A stretch of DNA of 64,000 nucleotides from the NCBI GenBank assembly GCA_013399855.1, contig VXAY01004091.1, positions 452,867-516,866 of the forward strand, written 5' to 3'. Source of the DNA: Oxyruncus cristatus (lineage: Eukaryota; Chordata; Aves; Passeriformes; Cotingidae). How positions within the stretch are numbered: position 1 is the first letter of the stretch; every line of letters starts with the position of its first letter. Both the position numbers and the translations under genes were made by a program. Below the pieces are notes generated by a model, which saw nothing but the letters and a program-made list of their open reading frames with translations, was not told where the DNA came from and made no database searches. Positions 22,881-34,289 of the stretch are shown in pieces.

Positions 22881-25026
22881 GGTCCCAGTGCTTGAACTCA
22901 AGCTTTTGAGAATTCTGAAGAGTGTTTCCAGAAGTAAGACATGCAGTATGGAACATTTTCTAGCTAGTTGGCACCTTTAGTAATACCTTTAGTAATATTT
23001 AAGACATCAAAGCAGTCTGAATACTTCTACTTACTTCTAATGGAAAATTCACAAGTGTGAAATTTGTATATTGAGAAATTTGATATTCTTTACTTTCCTG
23101 CCTAGAAGCCAGAATGAGCACCTATTCAAAATTTGTTATTTCTCTCCTCTAAATTTACTTATTCTCGTCTGAAGAACTCTTGTCTTTCTAACTCCTTCTT
23201 ACATGGAAACTGTTTCTAAATCTTTGGTCATCCTTGTAATTCTTATTTGTACATTTTTGTACTGACCTCTTTGAAATGGAGAGCGAACCAGAGCTGTACA
23301 CTGTAACTAAGATGTGGAAGAATAGTCCATTAGTACACTGGCACAATTGTATTAATTCTAATTAATAAGCTGACATAAGAGATCTGTTCTTGATTCTGGT
23401 AATTTTAACACTTGTTGCATGTCTTCTTACCTTAAGCTGATGTGAAAAAACAATCAGGAAAAGATGACTCCTTATAGAAGTCTGTTATCGAAGAACTCTT
23501 TCTCTTATGTGGCATGTAACTATGCATGTAACTGTTCCTGTCAACATTTTAGTTTCTAAGTAGTTTTTTTTTAGACATATGTGTAGTATCTTTGAGCTCT
23601 GTATTTGTGACATGTGATATGTTGATCTCTAACTTTTCAAAATACTTAACATGTTTTTGACCCCGAGACAGTTTTTAAGTCAAGTCTTAAGAGGTGTTCC
23701 TTGGAATCCTTTGGTGTGAGTACTTGGACCTGTGACCACTGAATTACAATTTTAAAACTCCTGATGACTCTTGAGGAAGTCCCAAGAACTTTCTCCATTT
23801 CCAACCCCGTAGTGTAAACCTCTTTGACTTTCCTACCCTTATGTTAATACCTCTGCAGAGAATTTGTGTAGCTCTTCAGAACTGCTCTGTATCTTGAGAA
23901 TTCCTCATACTTTCCCTACTGATTGTTCAGACCTCTCTGCTCCTACTGCATGGTTTTTTTTATTAGCAGACTGTTAAACTTATTAAACTTTAGCTACTTA
24001 CATGTGCTTGTGTTGTGAGACCTAACACCAGAACATCTTATTTACTTCCCTGCCTTTGGAACAGAGTTCCACTTGCTTGAAAGATACCCTTTTGTTATTA
24101 ATTCTCTTTTATGTTGAGTATCTTTACCAAAAAATGCTGTGCTGCGTATTGTAACACAGTCGTCTGGAACAGATAATTTAATGGTGCGATTTCTCTAAAC
24201 CTTCTAACTGGACTTCAGACCCTTTTTTCTCCTTTACCTGCGTACACTTAACTTTATAACTGCTTTCTATTGAAGTTTCTTGAAGTCAAGTGGAAGTGGG
24301 TGGATTTTGTGCTTCTCTTTTGTCAAGGTTCTCACTAGATCACAGTATGTTTTGCTACGAGGAGCTAGATCTTCAGCAACTGAATCTTAACCCAGGCTTT
24401 TTCTTCTACTTGAGGCAAAATCAGTGTGTTCTTCCTGTGAGTTTTCAAAAGTGTACTGTACATTTCCTGAAGTGACTGGAGATTTTTATCTCGATGAGCT
24501 GATGCATCAAACTTTCTTCCAAATAATGCTTTGTAATGTGGTGTAAGGTGCTAAAAGCACAGGCATGCAGCTTAAGAGGTGTGGAGGCAAGAAGTCAGGA
24601 GACAGAGATAAGGTAGATGTAAAACAGCTGGTTGGAAATAGCTAAAACTTAGGAATCCTCAGGAATGCAGGTATTTGACCATAGTATTAATGAGGCTATA
24701 CTTTCACAAGCTGCCACTTTTAGACTTTTGTTCTCTTATCAGTTGATCTGTAAATAACATCTGTAGCAGTTTATCCTTTATAGGACTACTTCTGAAGTGT
24801 GATTTAGGTGGTTGCTGTTGATGTTAACTTGAATTGTTGCCATGGGAATTCTGTTATTATGGAGTAATTTCTCACTGGCTAAGGAGAATGCTTAAACTGA
24901 GTTTCTCTAAAATTGTTGTCATGCACTTATGACTCTGGTCTCCTAAGGCTGCTTATCAGTAACTTAGCCTTTCTGTTAAGGCAGTCCATTTGGCTCAGGA
25001 GCCCAACTATATGGCTGATATTGCAT

Positions 25027-25100
25027 GAAATGGTTTGGGTTGGAAGGGACTCTAAAGATCGTTCTAGTCCAACCCCCCCTGTACACATTCAACAGCCACA
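25027..25100 (-). mobile_element. CR1 3' terminal fragment
   Basis: GAAATGGTTTGGGTTGGAAG followed by GGACTCTAAAGATCG and TCTAGTCCAACCCCCC is the classic reverse complement of a CR1 3' end. Only about 75 bp are kept. Confidence 0.9.
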
Positions 25101-25851
25101 TAATTTGAGTAGAAAAGTAGTGGTATTTTCAGGTAGTTAGTAGTGTCATGCTTAATGACCCTTCTCTTTGATGGGGTCAGTTTCTCTAAACATTTATCTT
25201 GTGTGCAAGTTAAACCCGGCTGATTTTTTTTTTTTCCCCTCGGTTACATAGTTGCTCTAATCTTAATTGTTAGACTTCAGAATGCAGCAAAGCTGTTTGT
25301 GTGACAGACTGCCTATCCTAGGAGCCTCTAAATGGCCTAGGCTGTCTGTGTCACTGAGACTGGCAGGTCTGCCACCCTTCAGTACAAAGTTCTTACTCTC
25401 TGAAACAGGGTGACCACACCATTTTTTTTTTTTTTTTCCTGGATTTAGCGCTGGCCTGTGCTAACTTTCACACTGTGCCTGGGAGCCTTTTATGGAGAAC
25501 AGTAGATTTTTGACAGTAGAGTCGCACAGGGCCATTCTAGCAATAAAAATGATTGATCTGCAATGCTGGGCAACTTTCCCTGGCGCTGTGCAACTGAGCA
25601 AGATAAATGTGTCCATGCTGTGCAGTAGACAGGAGAATAGCAAGCAAAAAACTGAAGTTCCTTGCTTTAGCTGAACATCTTGTGTGATTGTTGTTGTCCT
25701 TGCCCTTGTCTAACACTTGCTACGTGCCCTCTTTGTTGCCAGATCTACACTGAAGTATCCTAGTTAGGAACCCCTGACTTTCAAAAGAGAGAACCTGGCA
25801 TCTGGAAAGGGAGGAAAACTGATAAGTAAGCAGAACTTTGTTTCTTTCCAG

Positions 25852-25996
25852 TTGAATAAGCCCAAACCACCTGATATCAACTGTACAGATCAGATGGGGA
25901 ATACACCATTGCATTGTGCAGCATACCGTGCTCATAAGCATTGTGCATTGAAACTTCTAAAAAATGGAGCAGACCCTAAAATAAGAAATAAAAATG
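25852..25996 (+). CDS. OSBPL1A: OSBPL1A coding exon 6 (ankyrin repeat 3)
   Basis: 145 bp follow acceptor TTTCTTTCCAG and encode residues 161-208 plus one base. They hold the third ankyrin repeat, QMGNTPLHCAAYRAHKHCAL then KLLKNGADPKIRNKN. Donor ATG|GTAAGT; the split codon is Asp. Confidence 0.96.
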
Positions 25997-26722
25997 GTAA
26001 GTAGCAAAGGAAAAGTACATTAATTGTCAAATGGAGACAAGTTCAGCCGCTTCTATAAGCTATGTTACCATGCAGTGGTCAGGGAGAATCTTACGCTGTT
26101 TTACAAGCTTTGTATCTCTAATAAAGGATGCCCAACACTGACTAAATTGCAAGAAACTGAAGAACTGTAGCAAAATACATATGTATATATGCTTTTATTT
26201 TCCAAACATAACCATTTCTAGAAACTTTACCTACTGTCTTAACAGTGAAATGTGCCTGGCTTTTGTTTTCTTGATGCTAAACACTGAAAACAAATAAAAA
26301 AATAAGACTGGAGATCTGGCTCCTCGGAAGAAGTCTTCTAATGAAACCAAACAGAGGAAAACTTTACGCAGATGTTATGCAAACTGTGTACTTGTCCTCT
26401 GGTTGACGATATCTCTGTCTTGGTGTTTGTGAATGTTCTAAACTGTTTTGTATAGCTGGGAAGCTAAAACCAAACTTAAACCAGTAAGGGAAAAGGACTC
26501 TCTGTAATAAGTAGAACTCTGATGGACAGTTCAGTGCATTAAAGTCCAAAACCTTTCTAGTCTTCTGACCCTGAAGAGTTTGTGTTCCCCAATTCCAAGT
26601 AAATGTAGATGCCTGTGGGACCAAACTTTAGTGAGTAAACAGAGTGTCAAATAAGTTTTAAGTTAAGTACATCTAAGTTTATTTGCATCAAATTCTCATG
26701 CCTTGTCTTGGTTACTGAACAG
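25997..26722 (+). other. OSBPL1A: OSBPL1A intron
   Basis: A 726-bp intron. Nothing is recognised in it. Confidence 0.6.
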
Positions 26723-26790
26723 ATCAGACGCCCCTTGATCTAGCCCAAGGTGCAGAAATGAAACTGATACTGTCAGGTAAAACTGGAAAG
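26723..26790 (+). CDS. OSBPL1A: OSBPL1A coding exon 7 (linker before PH domain)
   Basis: 68 bp follow acceptor ACTGAACAG, residues 209-231: DQTPLDLAQGAEMKLILSGK then TGK. The TPLDLA motif is a partial ankyrin-like helix capping the block. Donor AAG|GTAAGA, phase 0. Against the human protein as I remember it, this end seems two residues longer. An internal GTAAAA at 26776 would break the frame. Confidence 0.93.
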
Positions 26791-26870
26791 GTAAGAACTT
26801 CTGTATGAATTTAAAATGCCAAGACTCTCTAGTGGAAACTATTCCTACATGAACTTTAATTTCTATGCAG

Positions 26871-26915
26871 GTTATCAACAAACCCCTGAGACGATACGAA
26901 GGTCTCCTATGGAAG
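26871..26915 (+). CDS. OSBPL1A: OSBPL1A coding exon 8 (PH domain start)
   Basis: A 45-bp exon encoding residues 232-246, VINKPLRRYEGLLWK. The YEGLLWK motif is the first beta strand of a PH domain. The intron before it is only 80 bp. Acceptor TTTCTATGCAG, donor AAG|GTATGT, phase 0 on both sides. Confidence 0.95.
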
Positions 26916-28438
26916 GTATGTCTTCCTTTTCTAAAATAGCTTGTAAGATCTCAAAGCATGTTGGGATGCCCTTTTTCTGTACTTTAATGATAATAGCTGA
27001 ATGAGGGAATTTTTCAATAATACATTTTCTAAATGACTTACTTTAGTCTAGTGTATATATAGATGGACCGGCTGGGTGGGGAGTCACTAGTTTCATGGTG
27101 ATCTGATCCTATTCTCAGTCCCTAAAATCTCTTTTTATTTCATGGTATTTTTTGTGGAAAAGCTTCACTGTAGTAAGGTTTTGTTCCTTGTCTGTGTGGT
27201 GGGCAAAATGCTTTTTGGTCTTTCTTTCCTTAATAGATTACTTTCATAATCTATGACTAATGTAATATCTTTAAGAATCTGTGACTAATATTTTTACCAT
27301 CTTCTGAAAATTTTACAACATAGTGGGAAGATGACAGTCAGAGAGTTTAACGCTGTTTTGCTGTGTTGCTCAAGTGAATCTATTTTCCCTTTTTTAAAAA
27401 AGAGTCTACATGAATGCTTAATTCTATGTTCCTCGATGAAATCTTTAGAGTTTTCTTCAGTGTAAGTTTTCCTATATATGCAGTCATGATTTTAATATAA
27501 GGAACCAGAACTATGTACTAAAGCTTATGAAAGATAAAATGTTGTCATTGGATATCTCAGTGTCATTTCTTTCTTATTTTATAAAATAGATTTTATAAAA
27601 TAGAATTTTGTGGTGATCAACAACTCCTGTAATATTAAAAAATGCAGCGTTTTAGTATTTCAGTTCGTCCGGAATAGCAGGCTTAGCAAAACTTTTGTCT
27701 TTAGGTGGCTCCAAAAAGGAGAGCAGTGCTGTAGTTGTAGAGTATTCTCAGGTTGCTGTGATCACCAAGATATGCAGAACCTAAAACATTTTCGTAATCA
27801 TTGTCAGTTTTATGTGTTAAGGAAACTTCCCAGTTTGACAGTTTAGGAGGCGCTCTGTCAGCCACACTTCCACCATCAGAGACTTTCATTGATGGGACCG
27901 AAGCCCAGTGGGTGGCTGCAGTGAGTCGATGGGTGCCCCACTTGACTCCCTAAACTCACCACACTCACATAGTCAGGTTCCCTTAGGTAAGGTTTTCTTA
28001 CCTTACCTTGGTAAGGTTTCCTTACCAGCTCAGCCCTAGGTTTTCCATAGCAGAGTCTTAGACATGTTGATCCTTAAAATAATTTAGTCATGGTGCAAGA
28101 ACAAAATAGCAGCTTGAGCTGGTGTCTCTGAGGAGGGACCCAAAAAAAAGGAACCCCATGACTTTTATATCCCTTCAGTCTAGTAGGGAAGTCTGGGGTC
28201 TTCCTTCTGAGCTGCTGAGTCCTTGGCTCCTGGCACCACAGGTCCCTGTGCCCTTTGCTAACCAAAGGCCGATCACCTGTTCACGGCCTTTTGCCTCAAG
28301 ATCCCGCCACCCAGAGCCCAACCTGCAGCTCTCACTGCACCTGCACACTGAGCTGTCTGCACTAAATGTATTCTGTTAACCTTACCTGGCCATTTTCTTT
28401 TTTTTTTCTTTTTTTTTTTTTTTTTATTCTTTTCTTAG
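26916..28438 (+). other. OSBPL1A: OSBPL1A intron with possible solo LTR
   Basis: A 1.5-kb intron. The first 900 bp are AT-rich with no element seen; the rest is the LTR-like block 27840-28379, followed by the long T tract of the next acceptor. Confidence 0.55.
27840..28379 (-). mobile_element. Possible solo LTR of an endogenous retrovirus
   Basis: About 540 bp are more GC-rich than the flanking intron. Read on the minus strand they have an LTR-like layout: a GC-rich upstream part, a TATAAAAG box at about 28170-28163, and about 320 bp of downstream sequence. No viral gene, primer-binding site or clear target-site duplication is visible, so it would be a solo LTR or another repeat. The edges are approximate. 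Confidence 0.35.
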
Positions 28439-28512
28439 AGCTCACGATTTTTTGGGTGGAAACTCTACTGGATAGTTCTAGAACATGGAGTCCTTTCCTG
28501 GTATCGGAGACA
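28439..28512 (+). CDS. OSBPL1A: OSBPL1A coding exon 9 (PH domain)
   Basis: 74 bp follow a long T-rich tract and TTCTTAG, residues 247-270 plus two bases. SSRFFGWKLYWIVLEHGVLS then WYRR gives the second and third PH strands (FFGWKLYWIVL). Donor ACA|GTAAGT; the split codon is Gln. Confidence 0.96.
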
Positions 28513-28593
28513 GTAAGTTCTGTATTTAAATTTCTGAAAAGCGATTTAAATAATTCTTATCCTCGCTTCATTAAATCTCTTCTTCTTTCAAAG

Positions 28594-28657
28594 AGCTGAT
28601 GCAGTGAATAATGACCATCGTCAGGGATGCAAGCATCTAACACAAGCTGTCTGCACG
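28594..28657 (+). CDS. OSBPL1A: OSBPL1A coding exon 10 (PH domain)
   Basis: 64 bp after an 81-bp intron, residues 271-292: (Q)ADAVNNDHRQGCKHLTQA then VCT. This continues the PH fold; RQGCKHLTQAVCT matches the family closely. Donor ACG|GTAGGA, phase 0. Confidence 0.95.
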
Positions 28658-29595
28658 GTAGGAAGTGAAATGCACTGTAATACTGAGTTGGTTTTTTATG
28701 TGATGGTGTTCCATACCTGGATAATGAAAACTTCAGCTAGATCAGTAACTTATCTTTGTTATAAAATAGGGAAAAGGCTTGTACTGTTGAAAGAAATGCT
28801 TGTTCTTGTCGAGCAAAGTATTCTAATGTGTAAAGTGGCCTTAAAGCTCCTTCACTACTTTCAAAGTCTTGAAGATTTAAGCAAACGTAAGATACCGTGA
28901 AAGCTTGGCTCCTCAGTTGTGCAAAGCAACTGTTTGGAGCACGTGATACAGAATAGCAAAGCTCTAGTTCCTCCTTAGCTGTCACTGGCTACTTGTGACT
29001 GATTGTGTAACTGAGGCTGATCTCATTTGAACTGATCAATTCTGAAGGCGACTTTTGGAAAACTTCCTTAAATTCCATTATGCTTGTGGGAACCATTTTG
29101 GAATGGGAGAATAGAGGAAAAACAGGCCAAGTGTTGTTTATAATACACAGGAAGATGAAGTGTTTAAGGAAAATGCACTTAAATCATTTCAGTATTTCTA
29201 TAACTAACCCGTCCTAGTTTGACACCACAAGTTCTGTTAAACTGCACTTATATACACACTTGTATTAAATGAAAAGTGACTCTTGCTTTTCAGTATCTAC
29301 AAATTCCTTAATACTGGTGATCTTACACCATTGCTGAGACTTTGTCTGAGTCAACTGGCACAAATAAATGCAAACATATTATTTAGATATAAAGAATCTC
29401 TATATTCTTGTTTGTGATGTTATGGTACACTTTGAAAAACTGCCCTGACCAAGATATTTGTAAACTATAATTATTTGTATAAAGAGAGAGGCAAAAACTT
29501 CTGAGTTAAGAGTAATTTTCTACTTTGCTTACTCTTCACTTTTTTTTCTGACTCACTCATTGTACTAATTTTGTGTTTTCTCCACATCACTTTAG
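28658..29595 (+). other. OSBPL1A: OSBPL1A intron
   Basis: A 938-bp intron, AT-rich, with no element recognised. Confidence 0.6.
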
Positions 29596-29697
29596 GTAAA
29601 ATCTACAGACAGTTGCTTCTTTTCTGTCAGATGTTTTGATGACACTGTTCATCGTTTCAAGATTCCTAAAAATAGCCTTCCTTCTCAAACTAGAGAG
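29596..29697 (+). CDS. OSBPL1A: OSBPL1A coding exon 11 (PH domain)
   Basis: 102 bp, residues 293-326: VKSTDSCFFSVRCFDDTVHR then FKIPKNSLPSQTRE. These are the late PH strands before the C-terminal helix. Acceptor CACTTTAG, donor GAG|GTAATA, phase 0. Confidence 0.96.
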
Positions 29698-29962
29698 GTA
29701 ATAATGACTCTTTATCAAAAGCATTAAAATATAATAACTTCTGTGATTAATAATTTGCATTCTGCTTGCTATGGATGCATTATTTGTAGTGTGTTTCATA
29801 TCTTTAACATCAGGACTTCATAACATAAGTGAAGATATTGAATCTTTTTGTGTGATTATAGACTAAACAGAAAAAAATGGACATACTGTAATTCACTTCT
29901 TTAAAATTAATGCTACCTCGTTTTCCAGCTCTTGTTTATTAATTATGTTTTCTCCTTTTCAG

Positions 29963-30085
29963 AGTTGGCTGGAAGCAATAGAAGACCACTCTGCATATAG
30001 CACTCATTACTGCACACAAGAACAATTGAGTAGTGATGATGAAGATGATGCAATATCTGTTACAGACCTACAGGATACTCTGAAA
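29963..30085 (+). CDS. OSBPL1A: OSBPL1A coding exon 12 (PH C-terminal helix and acidic linker)
   Basis: 123 bp, residues 327-367. SWLEAIEDHSAYSTHY contains the invariant PH-domain Trp (W328) of the final helix; the acidic serine-rich linker QLSSDDEDDAISVTDL follows. Acceptor CTTTTCAG, donor AAA|GTGAGT, phase 0. Confidence 0.96.
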
Positions 30086-31864
30086 GTGAGTACTTACTTG
30101 GCTCGTGTATCTAGGTAGTTGGTATCATTTGTGTTGAAATACTTTAGTGTACTTTTGGCTGAAAGTGAGGATTTTTCCCATGGATGCATAAATGCTGCTT
30201 GTATTTGCATTACTTGTTGTCATGTTTTCCTGTTCAGACCGTGTGAATAAAATGGCATGTTTATCATAGCTACAGGGCTGTGTTTTTTCAGTTTTTCTAG
30301 AACTACTGCAAGATAGAAAGCTGCTTGAGACTTTCAGCCAGGAGAGGGAGCCTTGAATACTCTAGTTAGTGACCCCAAGACTGAAGGAAAGTTCACCTTC
30401 AGTGAGCTCTGCCTCTATAAAACAGGCAATGAAGTGTCTTAGAAATGGTCCTTTATCGCCTCAGATCACATTAGATGCACTCTACAGTGACTGTTCACAC
30501 CTGCAATGGAAATGAGTAGTCTTTGGTAATTCTAGCATTCAGCCTGTGATTCTTGCTTTTTGCTATATACACACTTCTGAAACCTTTTATTTTAAGGGAA
30601 AGCTCACACTGCAATGCAAAAACCTTCCCGTGACTATACTCCAAGTGGCTTGTAGCATACCTCTTGGTACAAGAACTCTTAAGTAGCTCATGGCAGAGCA
30701 GAGGTGGGAGGATAGCTGGGGCTGGCAGTTCCCAGCAACTGACAGAAGAAGGTGGTATTATGTAATAGATAACTGTGAAGCCCAAAAGACCAACCACATC
30801 CTGGGCTGCATCAAAAGGAGCGTGGCCAGCAGATCAAGGGAGATGATGCCCCTCCTCTACTCTGCCCTCATGAAACCCCACCTGGAGTGCTGTACCCAGG
30901 TCTGGGGTGCTCAGCACAAGACAGACGTGAACCTGTTAGAGCAGGTCCAGAAGAGGGCCACAAAGATGATCACAGCAAATGAGCACCTCTCCTATGAAGA
31001 CAGGCTGAGAGCTGGAAAAGCAAAGGCTCCAGGGAGACCTCATTGTGACCATCCAATTCTTAAACAAGGCTTATCAAAAAAAAAAAAGGAAAGTGACTTT
31101 TTGCATAGGCAGATAGTGATAGGACAAGTGGGAATGCTTTTAAACTAAAAGAGGAGAGATTTCTTATAGATGTTAGGAAGAAATGCTTTACTGTGATAGT
31201 GGTGAGGCACTGGGATTGGTTGCCCAAAGGAGCTGTGAGTGCCCTATCTCTGGAAGTGCTCAACGCCAGGCTGGATGGGGCTTTGAGCAACCTGGTCTAA
31301 TGGAAGGTGCCCCTGCCCATGGCTGGGATGTTGGAAGTAGGTGATCTTTAAGGTCTCTTCCAACCCAGGTCATCATTCTATGGTTCTATGATAACTGTCT
31401 CCAGGTTCAAATGCAGGCTTGAAATACGATCTTGGAGTTGGTTCCTGCCATGTCATTGTACTTGCCATACATCAGTTAACATATGATTTTGCTTATTTTG
31501 GCCTGAGGTTTCTCAAAGAACAAGCAAATGCTCTTCCTGGGTTTTTAAACTTTAATAAACAAGATGGGAAAATGGAAAAGTGGTACATAGCTTTGGGGGC
31601 TGATTTGCTAGGCTAATTTAAATAAAAGCTGGTCAGTGATATAATGTGTATAAATCTTCTCTTTGTGTCTTTGAAGGTACTTTAAGTAATTTGTTTCAAT
31701 TTTTTATATCAGTCCCTGGGCTGGGAAACTTCATGAAGATTTAATGCTTTCCAAATTTAGAAATTGCAAATTAAATTTCCCCAAATTTAAGTAGTTAAGA
31801 GAGTAAACTTATGCTTTCCTTAGGGCAAGGCACGTCTGAACTAGCTATCCTTGTTGTCTTTCAG
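30086..31864 (+). other. OSBPL1A: OSBPL1A intron with CR1
   Basis: A 1.8-kb intron holding the plus-oriented CR1 at about 30745-31391. The rest is unremarkable. Confidence 0.65.
30745..31391 (+). mobile_element. CR1 LINE 3' fragment with ORF2 tail
   Basis: This is the only clear plus-oriented CR1 here. It encodes the end of the CR1 ORF2 (words such as [28 protein letters not shown] and KRATKMI), then the 3' UTR, and ends with the CR1 octamer-type terminus CATTCTATGGTTCTATGAT at about 31373-31391. An open frame from 30690 to 31148 runs across it but lacks the rest of the reverse transcriptase, so the copy is dead. A deletion is apparent near 31015. Confidence 0.93.
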
Positions 31865-31946
31865 AAAGCACAAGCATGCCAACTAAGACTCAGTAGAGAG
31901 ATTTCAGACTTTCTTGCAATGGTTAAATCTTTGGATACTACAAAAG
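31865..31946 (+). CDS. OSBPL1A: OSBPL1A coding exon 13 (helical linker)
   Basis: 82 bp, residues 368-394 plus one base: KAQACQLRLSREISDFLAMV then KSLDTTK. This is a predicted helix after the PH domain. Acceptor TTGTCTTTCAG, donor AAAG|GTAAAA; the split codon is Gly. Confidence 0.94.
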
Positions 31947-34182
31947 GTAAAACTTACTCTTTTAAAATGCAGTTTGTTGCCAGGCAACTAATTTTTTTCT
32001 GTTAAACAAAACATGCTTTAATTTCACCAAAATTAAATTTTCAGGAGCTTAAAAATACAAGACTGTTTTTCTCATTGAAAAAGATGTAAATAAAGTAACA
32101 TTATCGTAATTGCTAAGAATTAAGATTTCAGATTTGGAGAAACAACTAAGGAGTATGCTGATCGAAAGAAATTTTATTAGTGGCTGTAAATCCAGGGGGA
32201 CTGCCTTTAGATATAGTGCTTATTGAGTAGCATTGTAAGAATAGAACTCTTTTTAAGGTTCACTTTCAAGGGTTTTAAACAAAAAGTTTGTAGTTGGTAG
32301 CTCATTGCAGAGCATAAGTGTCTCCTCACAGGTACAAAGAGCTAGCTTTCTTACTCTCCTTCTCCCTCAAAGTATTTGTCTTGTAGTGAGTAGAAATGCA
32401 GTGAAAGCTGAGGCATGATAAACAGGATGTGAAGTGAAATCACGAAACTATGCAGGGAACTGGAAGCATGGTATAATGGGATATATTCCACAGACCTTTG
32501 CCATGAGTTTTATGCCAGATTTTAAATTCTCAAGCTTCTCAGGCAAAATTATTATGAGGTGAATAAATTCCCTTTGGTAGATGTAGGAGCACTTTCTCAG
32601 ACTCCCTATTGCTGACCTGAAGAACCAGTGAGATTCTTTTTTAAAAGAGAAACTTTTTTAAAAAAAGGAAGCATACAACTTGAACAACCAAAACCCATAG
32701 TAAAGCAAAACCAGATACTATCTCATTCCTAGAAACTGCTAGTCTTGGCCAATAGTAGTAATAAGTTCCTGTTTTCCTTCCAATGAATGTAACTTGATAG
32801 GTCAGTGAACTGTTTTTGGGTTCATGTGTAACCTCTGTAGGTCTCAAAAGAGACAACTGCTGCAGTTCCCCCAGTTCTCACATTGTTGTGCTATCTTTGA
32901 AGTATTTGAATCCTATGGCTCCAGAAGAATGCAAATTTCTGAGTTAGAATTCCTTCCATGTAGAGCTTCCCCTAAAAAATTTTGAGTAATATAAAAATGG
33001 CTATGTTGGGACATGATGTTAAAAATTCTCTCCGTAACTGTTTCAACATGCTGTTCTGAATCCAGTTATTTTTGATATTTATGCATTTGCATTTGTGTAT
33101 TACAGATAAAGATGTCTCCTGTTCCTGCACTCACTGTGCTGGCCCTCCTTCTAGAGGTGCTAGCTGTTCTTAATAGCTGCTGTAAAGACTCAGTTTGAGT
33201 CAGTAGTGAGCTTTGGTATCAAAGACAACAATTAGTGTGTGGATATGTACTGTATCTTGTCCTGCACAAACAGTAAAGGTTGAAAAATAAATTCAGGAAC
33301 TGTCACTGATGGACTTCCTAATCTTTACTGGTGTGACATCAGCTTGAAGCACCTGTGTTACTAAATGGTGTCAACTGATCCTGATACTTTAATTGCAACA
33401 AGTGTGCTTCCTGAGAGAATGGCTTGCTTGACTTCTGAGGGATTGCTGCACATCATAAAACTTCAAAGATTGACTCAAATATTAAGTAATTTCTACCAGC
33501 TGATTGGGTTATCATGATTTCCTCCTGGCTCTAGACATGTAGCCCCTTAATATTATAGAAGTCAGGATGTGAGGTGGCATTGCTCTGCAAGCTGTACTAC
33601 TTATCCATAAAATGAGTCCATGAAAATAAGATATTCCCCTTTTATTGTTCAGTGTGCTTGTAGTTACAACCCCATCTATTTTTTTTTTCAAACCTAAATC
33701 TCCAGCTGCACTATGGTAAGCTTTTTCTCTTCTATATAATACATGGCAGAAGGCAAAAAAAGCTACATATCTCACTTTAACTTACATTAAATTAGTGCAG
33801 TATCCTTTTTATTTAAATTCTGTCACCTGGCAACTCTGAATCTTTTAAATCTCAAAAGTGGTTAAAAGGAGATTGTTGCTAGTCCCTTTTCCTGTGTCTT
33901 GCCGCCATGGTTTACTGCCTCTGCTTTCTGAGCCATGCTGAAAGGGAAAATTGATCCATTCATGTGCCACTTATACCAGTACTAGGGAAAGATGCAAAAG
34001 AAAGAACTTAGGTTCCCTCAATGCTACTTTTGCTTGACCTTATCTCACACAGATCATGCAGTGCACCAGTTTTCCTGTAGAATGGGAATGTTACATCTGT
34101 ATTACTTGGAGGAAAAAATAATTAAAAGAATCCTGTAGTTTTCAATGTCCCTCTAATGTTACTAATATTTTTGTGCTTTCAG
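31947..34182 (+). other. OSBPL1A: OSBPL1A intron
   Basis: A 2.2-kb intron. No repeat or exon is recognised. Confidence 0.6.
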
Positions 34183-34289
34183 GAATATCTTCTCCCCTCC
34201 TGCAGAAAGTTGATGTGGTCTCTGAAGTATCCCAGGAAACATGTGAGGCTCTGGCTGACTGCCTCAATCTATTCATGAAGCAAGAAGGG
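34183..34289 (+). CDS. OSBPL1A: OSBPL1A coding exon 14 (helical linker)
   Basis: 107 bp, residues 395-430: (G)ISSPLLQKVDVVSEVSQET then CEALADCLNLFMKQEG. Acceptor GTGCTTTCAG, donor GGG|GTATGT, phase 0. It is the last exon before the 19.5-kb intron with the internal CpG island. Confidence 0.95.

Larger units (their letters stand above)
22235..25851 (+). other. OSBPL1A: OSBPL1A intron with old CR1 pieces
   Basis: A 3.6-kb intron with a decayed CR1 (22765-22880) and a short CR1 3' end (25027-25100). About 23255-23340 vaguely resembles a still older CR1 but is too diverged to call. T runs lie near 25226 and 25422. Confidence 0.55.

Noticed and set aside
23255..23340. Sequence resembling a very old CR1 (AGAGCTGTACACTGTAAC)
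   Set aside because: Too diverged to call from sequence alone; a profile search would be needed.
26776..26781. Alternative donor GTAAAA inside coding exon 7
   Set aside because: Using it shifts the frame into coding exon 8, whereas the donor at 26791 keeps the PH domain in frame.
30690..31148. A 152-codon plus-strand open frame
   Set aside because: It is the decayed end of a CR1 ORF2 plus some flank, not a host gene.
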